Shown here: positions 12,705 to 27,000 of the stretch, piece by piece | How the letters are laid out: each line of letters opens with the position of its first letter | Numbering within the stretch: position 1 is the stretch's first letter | Assembly (NCBI GenBank): GCA_008933995.1 | Contig: WARS01000007.1 | Location: forward strand, 7,188,923 to 7,252,922 | Origin: Datnioides undecimradiatus | Taxonomy: Eukaryota > Chordata > Actinopteri > Lobotiformes > Datnioididae | Direction of reading: 5' to 3' | Length of the DNA stretch: 64,000 nucleotides | Made by a program: the position numbers and the translations under genes | The notes under the pieces: generated by a model | Databases searched by the model: none | What the model saw: only the letters and a program-made list of their open reading frames with translations | What the model was told of the DNA's origin: nothing

Positions 12705-15700
12705 CTTCTAATTCTCCTCTAGGAGTGACAGCATCACACACCACACGGCTCTGACTGCTGCTACACCTCCATCACTCATCTTCTAACAAACCGTGAGACC
12801 AGGAGCAAATACAGCATCTCCGTGTTTGCTTCTCTCCCTCTGCATCAGAAAGACTACAAACTTGTCCTCCCTTGCCGCCTCAGCGCATCAGTTTCTCCAT
12901 GACAACGAGCCACAGCTTCAGCACCCAGAGCGTCGAGATCCCCGTGGCGTGGCTACTACGAGTCCTGTCCCCGGCTGCTGAATCTGACAGATGTCCTTTT
13001 GGCTTTTCTGAGCGCGGAGGGATAAAAGGAAAACAAACGGCCACGTTCCTGCCGGGCGATGGGCTGGCCGAGAGGGGATGACGGCACGTCACGCTTACAT
13101 AATTCTGGAGCTTCTCTGGACATTACACTAATGAAAACGCAGACTCTGCTACCACCACCACCACCGATGCTGCTGCTGCTGCTGCTACAGCCGCTGGGAT
13201 AATTGTGGTACTAAGCTCTGACAGATCATGTATGGTCCCCGCCCACTCCTCCTATAATCCCCCATCCAGGCTTAGTATTCTCGCCATTTACACCCGGACA
13301 GACTCATCACACTCACATCCTCATACACCAGTCCACCTGGATTAACCCCTTATGGGGGTTTAATAAGGACAAGACTACTACTAAACAAAGTTAAGGTAAT
13401 CAATCTGCCCTTCACGATCTGACTGAGCCAGATTTTCCAGAACAAAACACGTTTTCAGAGCAACGTCAACATGCACGAAACAAACTGGAGATTACCCCTG
13501 ATGTCATGACGGTAACAGGAGAGGGAATAAGAGAATGGCATCTCCAGGTCAAATCTCATCTCACTTGCACACACTCATTTTCATCTGTGGAATTTTAGTT
13601 TTTAGTTCAAAATATGCTTCACAATCACCGTCGGAGGTTTTGTCATTAAGGAATTTCCTGATACATCCTCAACTCACTCCCTCAATTAAAGAATGCACTT
13701 CGTCATTCATTCCGTGTCATTCCGACACTTGTGCAAACCCTAGCATGCATGCCACACCGCCGTGCAGATTAAATGTCTGTATCTTGTAGTCCCAGAGTCA
13801 CCAGCTGACAGCAGGACGGCCATGTCCTGAGAGGTTTGAAATAAATAAATAATCTCTGCGGCCTCTTGATGAGCTGCCAGCCAATGCAAACTCCGGACAG
13901 GATTTATATCCCAGCAGCTTGGACGTCTGGATTACGGCTCTGGATGGTTGTGCCATGAGAGCTGCTGCAGATTTCAATGAGCAGCAGAAATCCCACAGCA
14001 CTCCGAGGGGGGCTGAAAATACCAGGAGCACAGCAGGGAGGGGGAAGACAAACATAACAAGAGTCTATTTTTGAGAACATTGGGTAACAACAGGACAAAG
14101 GGAGAGAAGGAACAGGGTTTTTTAAGTTCAACCTCCGTGTCGTCTTTGTCAAAGGAGTTCAGATTAGGAGCCTCGTCTGGGATGAAAGCACTGAGGAGGC
14201 CAAACTATTAAGCTGTGCAGAATTAACACAGCGGCATGACATTCACAGGCGGTTTTATCATAATCCAACACCTTACAGTAATCTCGCAGAGAACTCTCAT
14301 CCAGCCCAAAATGCATGCAGACAGTGTGTAGGTGTGTGTCTACATGACTCAGCTGCACACGCACACAAAAGATACACAGCTGGTGAATGATGTCTGACAG
14401 TGTCAACAATCCATAACCTATGGATTACAGGATGTCACTTGCTGTCCAGTATAACCTATAAAGGACATATATGGAAGCGGTATGAATCTTATCATCTATG
14501 TCTGGGCAAGAAAGCAGATATGTTTGTTTCCCAAAATGCCAAGCTCTCCCCTAAAAAACAATGTGAAAACCCCCTGGAACAATGATTGTGAAGTCAAAAG
14601 TTGCACAAGCTTAAAAGAATGTGGGTGTATGAAGTCTGTGCTTGCCTCAACGCTTCAATAAGCAACGATTATCGTATCAGCAATGGATCAAATGATGCGC
14701 AATCACAGCATGCCTCCTCTGGTGGTTCATAATTCTGAACAACTAGAGAACTGACAGCAAACTGCAGCTTCGTAGAGCATTTTGGCCTCTTTTACCACGT
14801 AGTTTTGGTTTCATGGTACGTTTACTGATCATATTGTTAATTACCTGCTTAGTTCTGCACAATGAAGCACATTAAACCTTATGAAAATCTAAATGGCAGT
14901 GACTAAAATTATTCAGCTGTGCAGTCCCCTCTCCCATGGCAACACCATTGATTTGGTTTTGCACAGATGGTTGCATGATGGTGTTTTGTAATCATTTCCT
15001 ATCCAAAATTTGAACAACATGTTAAGCTTCTTGGACTTTTTTTTTTTTTTATTTTGGCTCTGCTGTTGCTGTATTTTCAGAACTACAACATGACCCATTT
15101 TAATCTTTTGAAACTTTTCCCCGCCCACACACACTCCCACCAAGACACTGGCATACTCACTGGGACACTAGGACCAAAACGAATCATATTTACAGTGCAA
15201 TTATTATAAAACCTTCATTATATATTTAAAAGCCATTTTTAAAATAGCAGCTTGACATACTCGTGTATGCATATTTTAAGTGTTTTTAAGTGTGTTTTTT
15301 CTCCATCTTAAAACTTGGTTATTGAAATCACTAGTTGTCTTTATTTGTATATATTCATTGACAAATCTACTCAAACAAATATTATGAAAGTGTACTGCAT
15401 CAAAGCTGCAGAGAAGAGCTTTCACTTTTTAAAAAGGTTGAGATTTAAATTATTAAAGACGAAGGAGAGGGATTCATTCTCCCGGCTAATTCCTCTGCAC
15501 TGCATGTTTTCAGTATTTAATGAACTCTGGGAATGCCTTTTATGTTTTCCCTCTGTTTCCACAGGGTGAGCAAATGTAGCTGGAGTTGTTTGGTCGTCTT
15601 AATGCTTTTACATAAGCGGTTTGTTTCTCTGCCCCTTGTCACTTCCCCCACATGTTGGAGTAGTGCTGTATTGCTGCGTTACTAAGGCCCAAGGCCATTA

Positions 15701-16793
15701 TGCAATGTCCATATGCAATTCATGTGCGAGCCAGATGGAGGGACACATGCCACACTCAAATCTGTGATGAGAGTGATAGAGGGAGGAAGAGTGAGGGAAA
15801 GAGATTGACAGACACAGGCAGGAGAATCAGTGCGTGCACGTGCTGTCCACAGACATAATCTGGATCATCAGCATGCAGTGACCCGGAGAGGCAAACTACA
15901 AACTAGAAAAATATGACATATTACAGTTTTGCATGAAATAAAAGCAAAAGAAATAAAATTAGATACCGAACACAAGTCTGTCCATCCCTGTTGAATCCCA
16001 CCACAAGTATAGACAAACCTGTACAGTTACCACAGAGGACGCTGAGGACATGTTGTTAATATTCTCTCTTCTGTCTGAGAATTTGTATTTTATCAACTTG
16101 TGAGACTGATTCTGATTATTTGTTAGAATTAATGTAAGCAAACAAGGTAGAAGGGGGAATTTGGAGTTTCTTGCTCAAGGACACTTTGATAGGTGGAGGG
16201 GAGGAGCTGACAATGCTTGACAGAGCAATTCGTACTCCTGACAGTAGCATTCCTAAAATTCGGGCTATGGCTCTTATCACGACTACAAGTGTGATTCGTG
16301 ACAACATGATAAACACACAACAAATTAAAAGAAATCAGAAATGTAAAAAAATGTGCTCATCATCATTTGTCCACTCAATCTATGCACAGTTACAGTCCTG
16401 CAGTCTTTCTTAGATGTTCACCATTATATTGATTTTTGTTTCGCTGAAACGGTTTTAGAGAAGTACTGACTCAACTTTATGATCAGTCTGATTCATTTCA
16501 AAACATTATAACCTTCATGACAAAGAGGATTTACTACATTACTCCCTAACTTACTCACTGCCCTACTTACTGGTATCACTTATATTTACATAAGTTTTAG
16601 CTAGATATACCTAATAAAGTGGCAACTTACTGACTTACTGCCTGAGTGAGTTGTTCTCAATCTTTTTTTGACATGAACCCCTTCATATACAAATAAAGGT
16701 TCTTGCAGCCCAGCCCACAATTCTTATCAACCTTTTTACAAATCACTGACAATACTAGGAGATGCAGCTAATACGACAGCATTCAAGTTGAAT

Positions 16794-16796
<3 letters not shown>

Positions 16797-16831
<35 letters not shown>
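16797..16831. repeat. (CA)n microsatellite
   Basis: About 17 CA units, followed 75 bases later by a second alternating tract. Confidence 0.95.
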
Positions 16832-16834
<3 letters not shown>

Positions 16835-16904
16835 TGGAGTCGAAAACCCCCAGAACAGTAACGATGGTGTTCGCGATCTAGCCAATAACAGAAATATATA
16901 GAAA

Positions 16905-16937
16905 TGTATGTGTGCGTGTGCGCGCGTGTGCGCATGC
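16905..16937. repeat. Alternating purine-pyrimidine tract (GT/GC)
   Basis: The run gtatgtgtgcgtgtgcgcgc continues to about 16937 with almost strict alternation. Such GC-containing tracts favour the Z-DNA conformation more than pure CA repeats do. Confidence 0.7.
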
Positions 16938-17469
16938 CCATGTCCAAACTGTCCAATCAGAACTCACATACATTTACACATTAACAATAAATAGGATTTA
17001 TTTTAAAGCAGACAATGTAATGTAGACCACTATTAACCAGTCTAAAATATTTTTTTCATTCTTTTTCCTCCGCAAACACCTGACAGGTAGAGGTAGGGAA
17101 GGTAGAGAAGCAATGCGCTAAGTAGGCTACCCTAGTTTGCAAACAGGAGTACAATGGTAGGTCAGGCCCACCGAGTGCCTCTCATGTATTTACACTGGGG
17201 CGAGTATGCATGAAGACAAAGCAAACACAGTAACAGCTACACCGAGGCCTCAACACAGTGTGGGTCAGAGCAAACAAGCGCGTGTGATATAAAAGCGAAA
17301 ACAACCGATTTAAGAGCAGAATAAAATGTTGTTTAAACGCAAGCTGCCAAATTAAACCCACAAGTCGTGTAGGGATCAGTACAATGACCTAATATGGCAG
17401 TGAGCGCAGCGAAGCACCGGGAAAACCCGTCGACTTTGAGGGCGAACAACAGCGAGGCGAGCCACTTAC

Positions 17470-17650
17470 CAGGTGTAACTCCGTCTATTTCCGGTTTATA
17501 TGCGACCACGGCGGATTAATCCGAGAGAAGTGTTTGAGCGCGTGAAGGCTGCAGAGGACGATGACAGTTTCAACAGGGCGAGTTTCTGGTGGTTGTTTTG
17601 ATTTCGTCGGATCCTGGTAATCATTTCCTGGTTCTCGCAGGTATGTGGGC
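17470..17650 (-). promoter_or_regulatory. tjp2: Probable TJP2 distal promoter and noncoding first exon
   Basis: This is a CpG-rich island in an AT-rich setting. On the minus strand a sequence ending ...GTTACACCTG is followed by gtaagtggc, a good donor at 17469-17464. Exon A of TJP2 has a clear acceptor (cactcctag, 12721-12719) only 14 bases upstream of its ATG, so an upstream untranslated exon is required unless a promoter lies just next to exon A; this island is the best candidate. The upstream boundary near 17650 is a guess. A tttata at 17495-17500 sits too close to the donor to act as this exon's TATA box. It could instead be a first exon of some other minus-strand gene. Confidence 0.4.
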
Positions 17651-20600
17651 GTGGAAACTGCAGGTGTGCTGTGTGCAGGGTTGCAGCGCTGATGTGACTC
17701 CCTTTGGGTGCGGCAGGTGGTGACATTCTACTGAGTCACCCATCCTGTAACCCAAAGGTGACACAATGACTCGAATGAATTTACTATGGACAAATAAAAA
17801 GAAAAACTAGCTGACCGGCAAAGATAAATGAGGTCACGCGAGTGTTTTATTTGAGCGAGTTCAGGGAATGATGGGAAATGATGTCCCATATCTGTTGTAC
17901 ACCACAGTAATTAACCAACGACTAATAGCCTACAGGGGTAAAATGTGAATAAAGTAGCAAAACAAACATTCAATTAATGTTTACATGCTAAAAAAATTAT
18001 ATTTTAACATGTGAGATCACAGATGGAGGATTGTAGTGCCTCTTAAGTAATTATAATTACTAAAATACTAAAATATTTTCCGAATAAAAGCAATTCAAAA
18101 GTGAATGGTTATCTTAGATTGGATTAACCTGTCAATGAAGATTGACAGTGGGGTTCATAAAAAAATGACATGAGCTATTTAAAATGATACTGTTAAATAT
18201 CGGTGATAAATGTGTTTTTATTACATGTGATGTGTATTTCATGTGTGATACTATACATACACAAAGGATTTTTTTTAAACATGATTTCTCAAGAAATATA
18301 TTGTTCTTATATTAGGCAAATTTATCACATGTAAAAACATGAAAACCATAATCTCCCTCATCTGACATTTTCACAAATTGTCTCCCATTTGTGTGCTAAA
18401 CATGCCATATATTTGTTTAAAAAAAGATCAGCAAAGTGTTTTCTAGAGCTTCCAACCACATGTGCAAAGTTAGGTGCCAGTGTTTTACATGTTGTGCTGA
18501 ATTTGCATGTGTTTTTACAATGCTGCTGTAAAACCTCAAATCTCCAATGTTCCTGTCTTTTCAGCTTCCTACTATACAGAAATTCAGAAAATATAGAATA
18601 TGAGGATAAATATGCATCCTCATCTAAATAAAACAAGGAACCTTTTCATCACTCTGTTGCTTGGGGCTACAGCTCACAAAAAGTTGCATTTATTCTAAAT
18701 TACACTTAAAAGGTTTACCTCAGCCTGTTTCTTGCAAACAATTCAATTAATATGCACATGCTGTATGTAACAAAATATAAAAATACACTGTCTGTCCCCC
18801 ATATGTCCTTTTGCCCTACTTTCCTCAGTTCAAATACCAATGTGGTGCAATAAATGTTCGCTGAAAGTGATAACAGTATTCATTATCTAAACATTGTCAC
18901 ATCTGTGCACATTTGTTAAGTCCTTTGCTACCACTCATTTAGTGTACATGTTCATGGTACAAAGGCAACAGAAGTCTGTGCTGTTTTGCTATTGCTATTT
19001 TGCTGCTTGTCCGACTGGTTTGACCTGTTCACGTTAAGACAGTCTGGTATGTCTAATGTTCGAAAAGCTGAGTAAAAGCTGTTAATACTCTGCAATTTGT
19101 TGTTTTCAGAATGAAACTGGACTCGGTACAGAAAGGTTACACAAAATCTAAAACAAAATGTAGGGCCAGCTTCAAAATCACACTATAAAACTGAGAATAA
19201 ATAAATGCACTTTGTTAATTTCCACCTCTGGCAGATGTTTTTCATCCCAGTCAGATTAACCTAAATCCTCTAAACCTGCAGTGTTGGCTTCACACTTCCC
19301 TCTGTCTCTGCCACCATCAGTGGCTGAAAACAGACACAAAACATTGCTGCACATTCAGAAATCAGTTGAATTGAACCAGGTGAATAGATTCAATACAAAT
19401 GCGTTTATCTTTGATATTAATCAGAATGAAGTAGTCAACATTGTAAACCAAGAGACTTATTTTATCATACTTAAAGTAGTATATTGTGCTGGACAGGGCA
19501 CACATGCAGACATGCAAAAGATCATTGTATCATTGTACTGTATCATTGCTATGCCCCCTTGTGACTAAATAATATATGACAGCAGAGGTGAGCAAGGCTT
19601 ATCAAATTCTCAACTCCAACAAAATTCAAACTACAGCTAATGAGTGGGTTATGTACTCCATCTCTAAATGGCCTCAATAACAGGAGCCAATAGGGCCCAA
19701 TACGCCTGAAGACCCTTTCTTTATAATAACTTTATAATAATCTTTCTTTACTTCACTTATTTATTTCATGATGAAACAGGACACTGCATGCTCCTATTTC
19801 TGTGTCTGTTTTCTGCTAATTATATATGTACTGCAGTAATTCAGCTTGTTATCAAAATATTGGATACAAGTACCAAATACAGTCTCAAAACTGTTACATT
19901 AAATATTAATTTATTTCACAAACACATGTCCAAGGTATTGCTATAATACAGTTGAAGGCCTATAAATCTCATTAAAGCACTTTTTTTTTTTACAATCCTC
20001 CAGGATTCATAACAGGCATTAAGTTTTAATAAACCCAAGAAAAAAAAAATTAAATACATTCTCTAGAGAAATGACTCTGATGCTGAAATAGGTCAAGGAC
20101 CAAAAACAATTTGGAAGTATGTGATTACAGTATTTATGGTGACCAGTACATGCAGTAGTATGGGAGTGTGACTTAGCATTTAAAATACAACAAACATCTT
20201 GTTATAACAATGAAACAAACAAATACTTTATGTCACAGAGGCTATTATCATTACATATTACGTCTATAAGGGTATAACACATTGTATCAGTCAACACGTT
20301 GTAGGAGTCATCGCCACTTCATTCAGATTCCTGGAACCAGCATGATTTCAACATGGCTCTATATAATCATATGATTTAAAAATAATTGGTGACCCTGCAG
20401 CTGATTAAGCTACAAGACAGTTTATTTCTTCAGGGATCCAGCCGCTCAGAAATTTGAACATTTGCACAGATAATCTGAAATCCAAGAGAAAAGATCAAAC
20501 TAAAACACTTTTTTTAAATTGATTGCTGTTGTTGAACTAGCAGCAAAGTGTCCAGTAACAGGAGGAGGAACATGTCCCTAGTGTTTTCTATTCATACAGG

Positions 20601-22980
20601 TGAGTGATCTTATCATGCACGAACACAGACTGTGCCAAAATGTGTTAATAATGGGACAACAGAAAAGCCAGTGGTTTGGCACATTTAGGTTGGGTCAAAA
20701 AGTTTTGTCACAGAGGCACAGAGTGATGCTGACAGTAGTGAAACTGTTACCAGTTCCAGCTTGTGTAACATTTATGCTGGTGTGAGGTCCTGATGTCTTG
20801 ACGTGGTGGGGCTGGGAGGTCCAATGTCAGTAGCGCAGGTGGCTGGAGAGGAGCTGCACTCATTTCTCCTCACTAGAGAAACAGAAAGATTATTCTTTCC
20901 TCTTTGCTATTTTGAATAACAAAGGGACAAACAGCTGGTGTTAAGAGCTGAAGTAGTGAAGACTTTAAAGAACATTTACATTGAAGACATGGATGGATTG
21001 CTGAACAGGGCTACCAGGCACAGGTACAAGAGGTGCAGACACTCTGTTTGAAGTGACTGACAGTACTATTTGTCTTTGGAAAGTCCCAAAGTTTCATTAC
21101 TTATCTGCCTGCCCATACCAGGTCAGATGTTGTTTTTTTTTAATTTATTTTCTTTCCTAAGAAAAAATGAAAATTAAGGAGGCAAACAGGACTATGGGTC
21201 CTTTTTCATGTCTGTGCCAGGATGCCAACTGTTTTCTAATCATCCATGATTATTATATTATTTAATGCTCATATTTGTCTTTCAAATATTCCATACAGAA
21301 GTGCATATAGTCATTTGTGTGTTTTCCTATTTAGTTTGTGTGTGTGTGTGTGTGTCTGTGTGTGTAGATGTGAATCTTGATGTGAATGTGCCTTTCTTCA
21401 TCTTTGTGTGAGTTAAAGGACCATACCACTGTTTTCGAATGAAACGTATGTGAAGTAAAGACAGTGGACAGAGCACACATCCAATGGAGGTGCAGAGATG
21501 AGGCAGTATGCAAAGGAAAAAGAGAGGTGGTCCCAACTAGAGCTCTGGTTCCAAACAATGTGTCAAGGTTTAGATGAGGTTCAGGTTGGGTTTTAAATGC
21601 AATATTTACAGACAGTTCTATTAAAATAAACTAACCCTCCCTTCTTTTAAAAATACTAAGACAGATCTGTGAACTGGTCAGCAGCAATGTTATGTATGCA
21701 AGACGTAATTCATTTGTTGAAACATGCAAATTTGCTTCTTTGTTAATTTGTTGCTATAATAAATGTTAATGTAAGAATAATATAATAAATAATAATGAAA
21801 ATCTCTGTCCGGCTAATCTAGACTGGACGTAGTTCTACTTAAGGGGTTAAAGGTTTAAGAACAGCTGGGATCGTTTGGATCATTAATCTGACCAGTTTAA
21901 AAAGACAAGCGGCTGTCACATGTGCTCAGGGTTTAGAGTCCCCTTTCACCCTCACTGTAGTTTTTGAATTCCAATGTCTTCTGTCAGAGGCTTTGAGAGT
22001 AGATTAACTCCGACGTCTGCAGGCTTCCCACCGAGCCTGAGTGCAACTGCTTAATGTGGGCTGGTGAACGGCTTCACATAAGCCTGAATGAGGATTTGGT
22101 GGTTATGTAAGAGAAGTGCTGTAGAAAAGGGGATTCATGGAGGTTTCTCAGGCTGACACAGGCGTAAGGGCCGACAGTGGGGGGGGGTCGCGACTGAGTC
22201 ACACAGTATAGACGTCACAGCATGCCAGTGGAGCTTTTAGGACCCAAGATACTACCGCAACCAAAGAAGAAACCTACAAGAAGCTGAAAGAAATTGCATG
22301 CTGGGATTGCAGGCAGGACAGCTCGTGCATGAATGGAAAGTAGGGTTATTTTTCTTTTGCTGGGTCATCATGAGGACAAAAAAAAAACAGTGTCCTGTCC
22401 AAATGAAAAGATTAATAATAAAAAAAAAAACCCAATACAATCATCTATGGATGTCATTTGCTGCTTACAGTTTATGGATGCTGAGACACAACATCTGATC
22501 AACTCCAGCTGGGTCGCCTGGGTGAGAGTGTGTGACACTGAAAATGCAGAAACACCCAGTGACCCCCGGATTCAACACGAATGATGTTCCCAAATACACC
22601 AGTACCACAACCCAATGCTTCATCAAATGACTCAGGTGGTGTTGAGTAGCCTGATGTCTGTTGTGTAAAAGCCTTGACATGCAGAGATCAGTGGGACTAT
22701 GACTTTTTTTCTCAAAATATTACAACTTGTTCTTAAAATCTATGACTTGTTTTCCCAAAACTGTAGCTCTAATACTCTGTCGTACACCAGTTATTAAATA
22801 TTCAATTTCATAAACTGTGCGGATCAGCATATAACCACTTAAAGGTCAAGCAAGCGTTTGCTAATTTTGGATATATATATACATCTGCTGTTTTGCTGGA
22901 AATTAGATAAATATTCATACTCATGCCTGAATACGATGGTTAGCTGATGTTACCAGCTGATATTTAATCATTCTATGTGG
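17651..22980. other. Intergenic region between PIP5K1B 3' end and TJP2 promoter
   Basis: No gene is supported. There is a GT microsatellite at about 21338-21364. Open frames at 18358-18636 (both strands), 19281-19568 and 21327-21558 have no recognisable domain or splice partners. Frataxin, which lies between these two genes in human, was not recognised. Confidence 0.55.
21338..21364. repeat. (GT)n microsatellite
   Basis: An imperfect GT run, interrupted once by CT. Confidence 0.85.
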
Positions 22981-22986
22981 TTTATT
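22981..22986 (-). terminator. pip5k1b: Polyadenylation signal for PIP5K1B
   Basis: AATAAA on the minus strand, 87 bases beyond the stop at 23073. Its closeness supports the last recognised exon being terminal rather than spliced onward. Confidence 0.45.
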
Positions 22987-23072
22987 TCAATCAGATAAAT
23001 ATAGAACATCCTTATCCTGTCACACTCTGCAACTAAGTGAAGAAGTTTTTAACACATATGAAGTCAAACGTT

Positions 23073-23964
23073 TCATACCAAGTAGACGTCCAGTTCAGAG
23101 TCTGACTGGCTCCTGCTGAGAGACGCCAAAGGATCATCCAGAGCGATCGTTGAACTGGAGGCTCGTCGGTCTTCACTGTAACATAAAAATACAAACATGG
23201 TGCAAGCATGCATTGACTGTGTCAACATTTGTATTATGGCATTGTGGGCTTTTTCACAAAAAGATTTATAATTCCTGTACAATTTATCTGCTCAGTTACA
23301 TATCTATAATTGTCTTCTTTTAGAGAATCTGAAGTGATGAATTTGTATTAACCTTTCTTAATTCCTGGAAAGCTCGCTTGTTATGACACAGTTTAGATCT
23401 GAGAGCTGCACATGTAAAAATACCTGCTTGCAAGATCCTCTTCATCATTCCCAGTGCATTCAAAAGAAACTGCTGATCTCGGCAGAAGATCTGGTTGCTT
23501 GGAGGAACTATAAACTGTTGCAAAAAGCACACCCTGACTCACAGATATGTAAAAACCTTTAAAACCTCTCTGAAAATGACCAAAACGTTTCTCACTATCT
23601 TGTGCACAGTGTATTTGTTTGAACTCACAGTTTCCATCCAGGTTGTCCATGCTTTGGGCCTTCTTCTCCTCCTTCTTGTCATCTTTCTGTGGGGACAGAA
23701 ACTCCTGAGAGGCTGACTTTACCGCATAGAGGGAACCCCTCTTCCTCTTTGAAGATGCTCCTCTTAAAGCTGAGAGACACCAACAAGAGAAAGGATTAGA
23801 AATAAAATATGCAGGAAACAGAATACAAAAGTTATTTCAGTGTGACGACTTACGATGAATCTTTTTAAACACAGTTGAGCCCATGAATTTCAGAAATCTG
23901 TCTGCGTAAAAACTGGGCCTGTGAACCGACACTGTGTCCTGAAGAGCAAAGAATGCTGTCAGAT

Positions 23965-24013
<49 letters not shown>

Positions 24014-27000
24014 CATATGCAAGTATTTGACCGTGCAGGTACATACCCCATCATGTACAAGAGCTTTCCAGGAGTGTTCCACCTTCTTGATGAATCTGAA
24101 AATATGAATAAAAGAACACCACTTATAATGTATTTAATTATAATAATCATACTGTATGTTTATGGAACCAGGTAACACAGTTTAGACTCTACTGACAAAC
24201 TGTGTCTTTGTCTAAAGCCAACAGAGTGGTCTTTTTAGCTGAAGCTAGACACAAACACTGTGACAATGACTATGACAGGCAAACACTGTTCCTAATTAGT
24301 CATATAAAACAGAAAAAGGAAACTCAGTTTTGTTATAAAAATGTATTCTTATATTAACTGTTTATAATCCAATACTGAAAAGGTACAAAATGTTTTGATG
24401 TATCAGAGAAGCGCTACAGACTGAAAAGTGGGAATGTTTGTGTTTCATACTGAGCTCTCACCTGTAGGACTGAAGGATGTCGATGATTCCCAAAAAGATA
24501 AGAAGGTTCTCGTCTTTATGTTTGGCAGGAATGCCACCCAATCTGAAAAAAGCAAGATGTGTTGATTAACTTTACAGTTCTTAATTAAACAGAGTACTCG
24601 ATCTACCTGAGTTATGTCCGAGGACAAGTTTGGTGAAATAGAGAAAACTGTTAAGTTTGAGCACAGTGTAAAAAGAATTAGAGGAGAATTTTAGAAAGTA
24701 AAAACAGAAGGATAGAGAAACAAAAGAAAACAATAAGAATATTTGATATTTGTTTGGTGACCATTAGTCTTCATCTCTTCATCGCAGGCCTGCCCAAACA
24801 TAACAGCTCTCATGTCGTATTTATGCACACTGCCTAAAACCTCTCTAGCACTGATGTAGCAAAACAACGATTCAAATATAAAACCAAGCTGTGAAATCTA
24901 ATGTTAAAAAACAATATGTGTGATACATATTGAACCCCCTTAAAAAAAACAAAAGCAGATCCAAAAGCAGCAATCGCATTTACGGAGATAAATGGAGAAA
25001 GTTTCATTACGTGTCGTCATCAGCCACCGGTTCAGGGTCCTTCACGGTCCCCTGGATGGACTCGAGGGCAGTGGAGTAAAGCACTTTCTGCCCTTTCCTG
25101 CTGTCACATCGGCTTCCTCTGCTCAGCGGCTTCCGGTCCAAAATGTGAATCCCCAGCAGGAGACTGTAGTCCATAATCTTAAAGCTCTCCAGGACCTAAC
25201 AAGAGACCAAAACTCAGTGTGAGAAACTCATAGACTCCTTAAGGCGTGTCCTCATTCGGTGGCTGCAGCTGTAATAAATCTCATAACACGCTAAGTAACA
25301 TGTTCCATGTTGAGACATGTAGCTGGCACACACAATGTGACACTACACCTGGGTTTCACGTTTGAACTTGTGTCACATTTGAGCATGTCAAGCATGACCT
25401 CTGACCCACATGTAAAGCGTGGTAATTGAACAGAGAATTTCATAGTCTGTAAATGGTCTTAAATTGTTATTACTTTCGGATATTAGGTCAGCGTCAAGGT
25501 ATTTCTGCTTTTTGCCAAGAGCTATTTTCAGTAGAATAACAAGTATCAGATTAGTCTAACAAAACAGGTCTACTTCAGTGTACTAAACACCCACAGTAAA
25601 CTATTCTTCAACAAGTGACGTCTCTGCTTGACTGAACCAAGTCACAGTTACAGTACAGTCAACATACGTAAAGACTTGCTCCCTCTGACCAAACGCTGAT
25701 GTCATGAAGTAACCCCTGTAAACAAAGAGGCCCTAATACACTGACTCAAGCCTTTCAAAAGGCCCAATAAGTCCACACTACACCCAGACGGGCCACTTTG
25801 TGCTCCAGAGTCCAGATGCTCAGCCTGATCATATGAGTCAGGTGCTTCGCTCTACTGGCTGTTAATCCTCCATCAAGTGGCCACTGTTGTTACACACTAA
25901 TGAAATAACAGGCAGGCACTAATGAGGTCATCATAACAGCTCGAGAACAACCCAGGGGGGGGCTCATTCAAGGGGGCTGTCATAGTTACATAATGTAATG
26001 GAAGAGGCGGAGTAGTGCTGTGTTTACTGGTTGAATTCAGTTCAGGCTGCGATAAAGAAAGTCACTGTGAGCGGGCTTAGTACTTAATAAACCAGAGAAA
26101 CAATAAAAAATCAATAGCAATTTTGATGACTGATTTATAGCTTTAGTAATCTATTAAGCCAAAAATAACAGCAAATTAAATACTGTTGGGTTTCGGACAA
26201 GCCTAAACAGGAATAATCAAAACTCTTGAAACGTCACCTTGGCTTCTGGAAAATTGTGATTGATGTTTTATAGAAAGAAATTTCTAATAAAAAGTAATGA
26301 TTAGTTTTAGCCACTGACTTATTCTCAACAACATAATCCTAATAATTTACACATAAGACATGCTTGCTATCAAATATCACTGCCTCTAAACTCAGTATGT
26401 TTCACGTAAATACATTTACATTTAAATAGAAAGCAAGACACCTGGACTTCCATTGTCTGCTGCAGATGTTAATGGTCCCCAGATCTGAATTTGAATAATT
26501 TTAATGACTAACCAACCAAACAGATCTTAACCATGGCCAGTGTTTTGAAAACCTGAAATTAAATACCACCCTGCCACTGCTCCAAATTCATTTTTTAACT
26601 CTTGAACTCTCCTTTTGGACAGGACTTACAGTAGCCAATCAACTGATTACTTGACTTTTGTATTAATGGTCCCCAGAGGATGAACTATTTACACTTTGTA
26701 AAATCTTTCCTTTAGGTCATGATGTCAACGGTGTCATAAGACATCCCATGATGAAAGAAGCATTTTCCCAGCAATGTTTCTGATAACACTTCTGCTCCCT
26801 GGAGAATGAGCCATTTTAAGGTTAATGACCCTTTGACCATAAACTTAAACACTAATCTCAGTCACATTATAGAACATGATCTACTGCTGATAGATGTATG
26901 TAAGAACTCACCCGACAGTCCCTCTGCAGGGTCTTCATCAGAGCGCTGTAGGTGTCTGAGTCAAAGTGCAGGCCCTCGTGCATCTCCTGAAAGTCCAGGT

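Larger units (their letters stand above)
12719..17469 (-). other. TJP2 intron 1 (inferred): no further exon recognised
   Basis: Between the putative noncoding exon and exon A there is no frame that reads as a known protein. The 12.8-13.2 kb part is GC-richer and could hold an additional promoter next to exon A. It includes a short triplet run (CCA/CTG-type) at about 13150-13187. 16797-16937 holds a CA microsatellite and an alternating GT/CG tract. Short open frames at 13535-13789, 13798-14152 and 15315-15569 show no family features. Confidence 0.5.

Noticed and set aside
17495-17500. TATA-like hexamer (TATAAA on the minus strand)
   Set aside because: Only 25 bases from the donor at 17469, so it cannot serve that exon; the island looks TATA-less.
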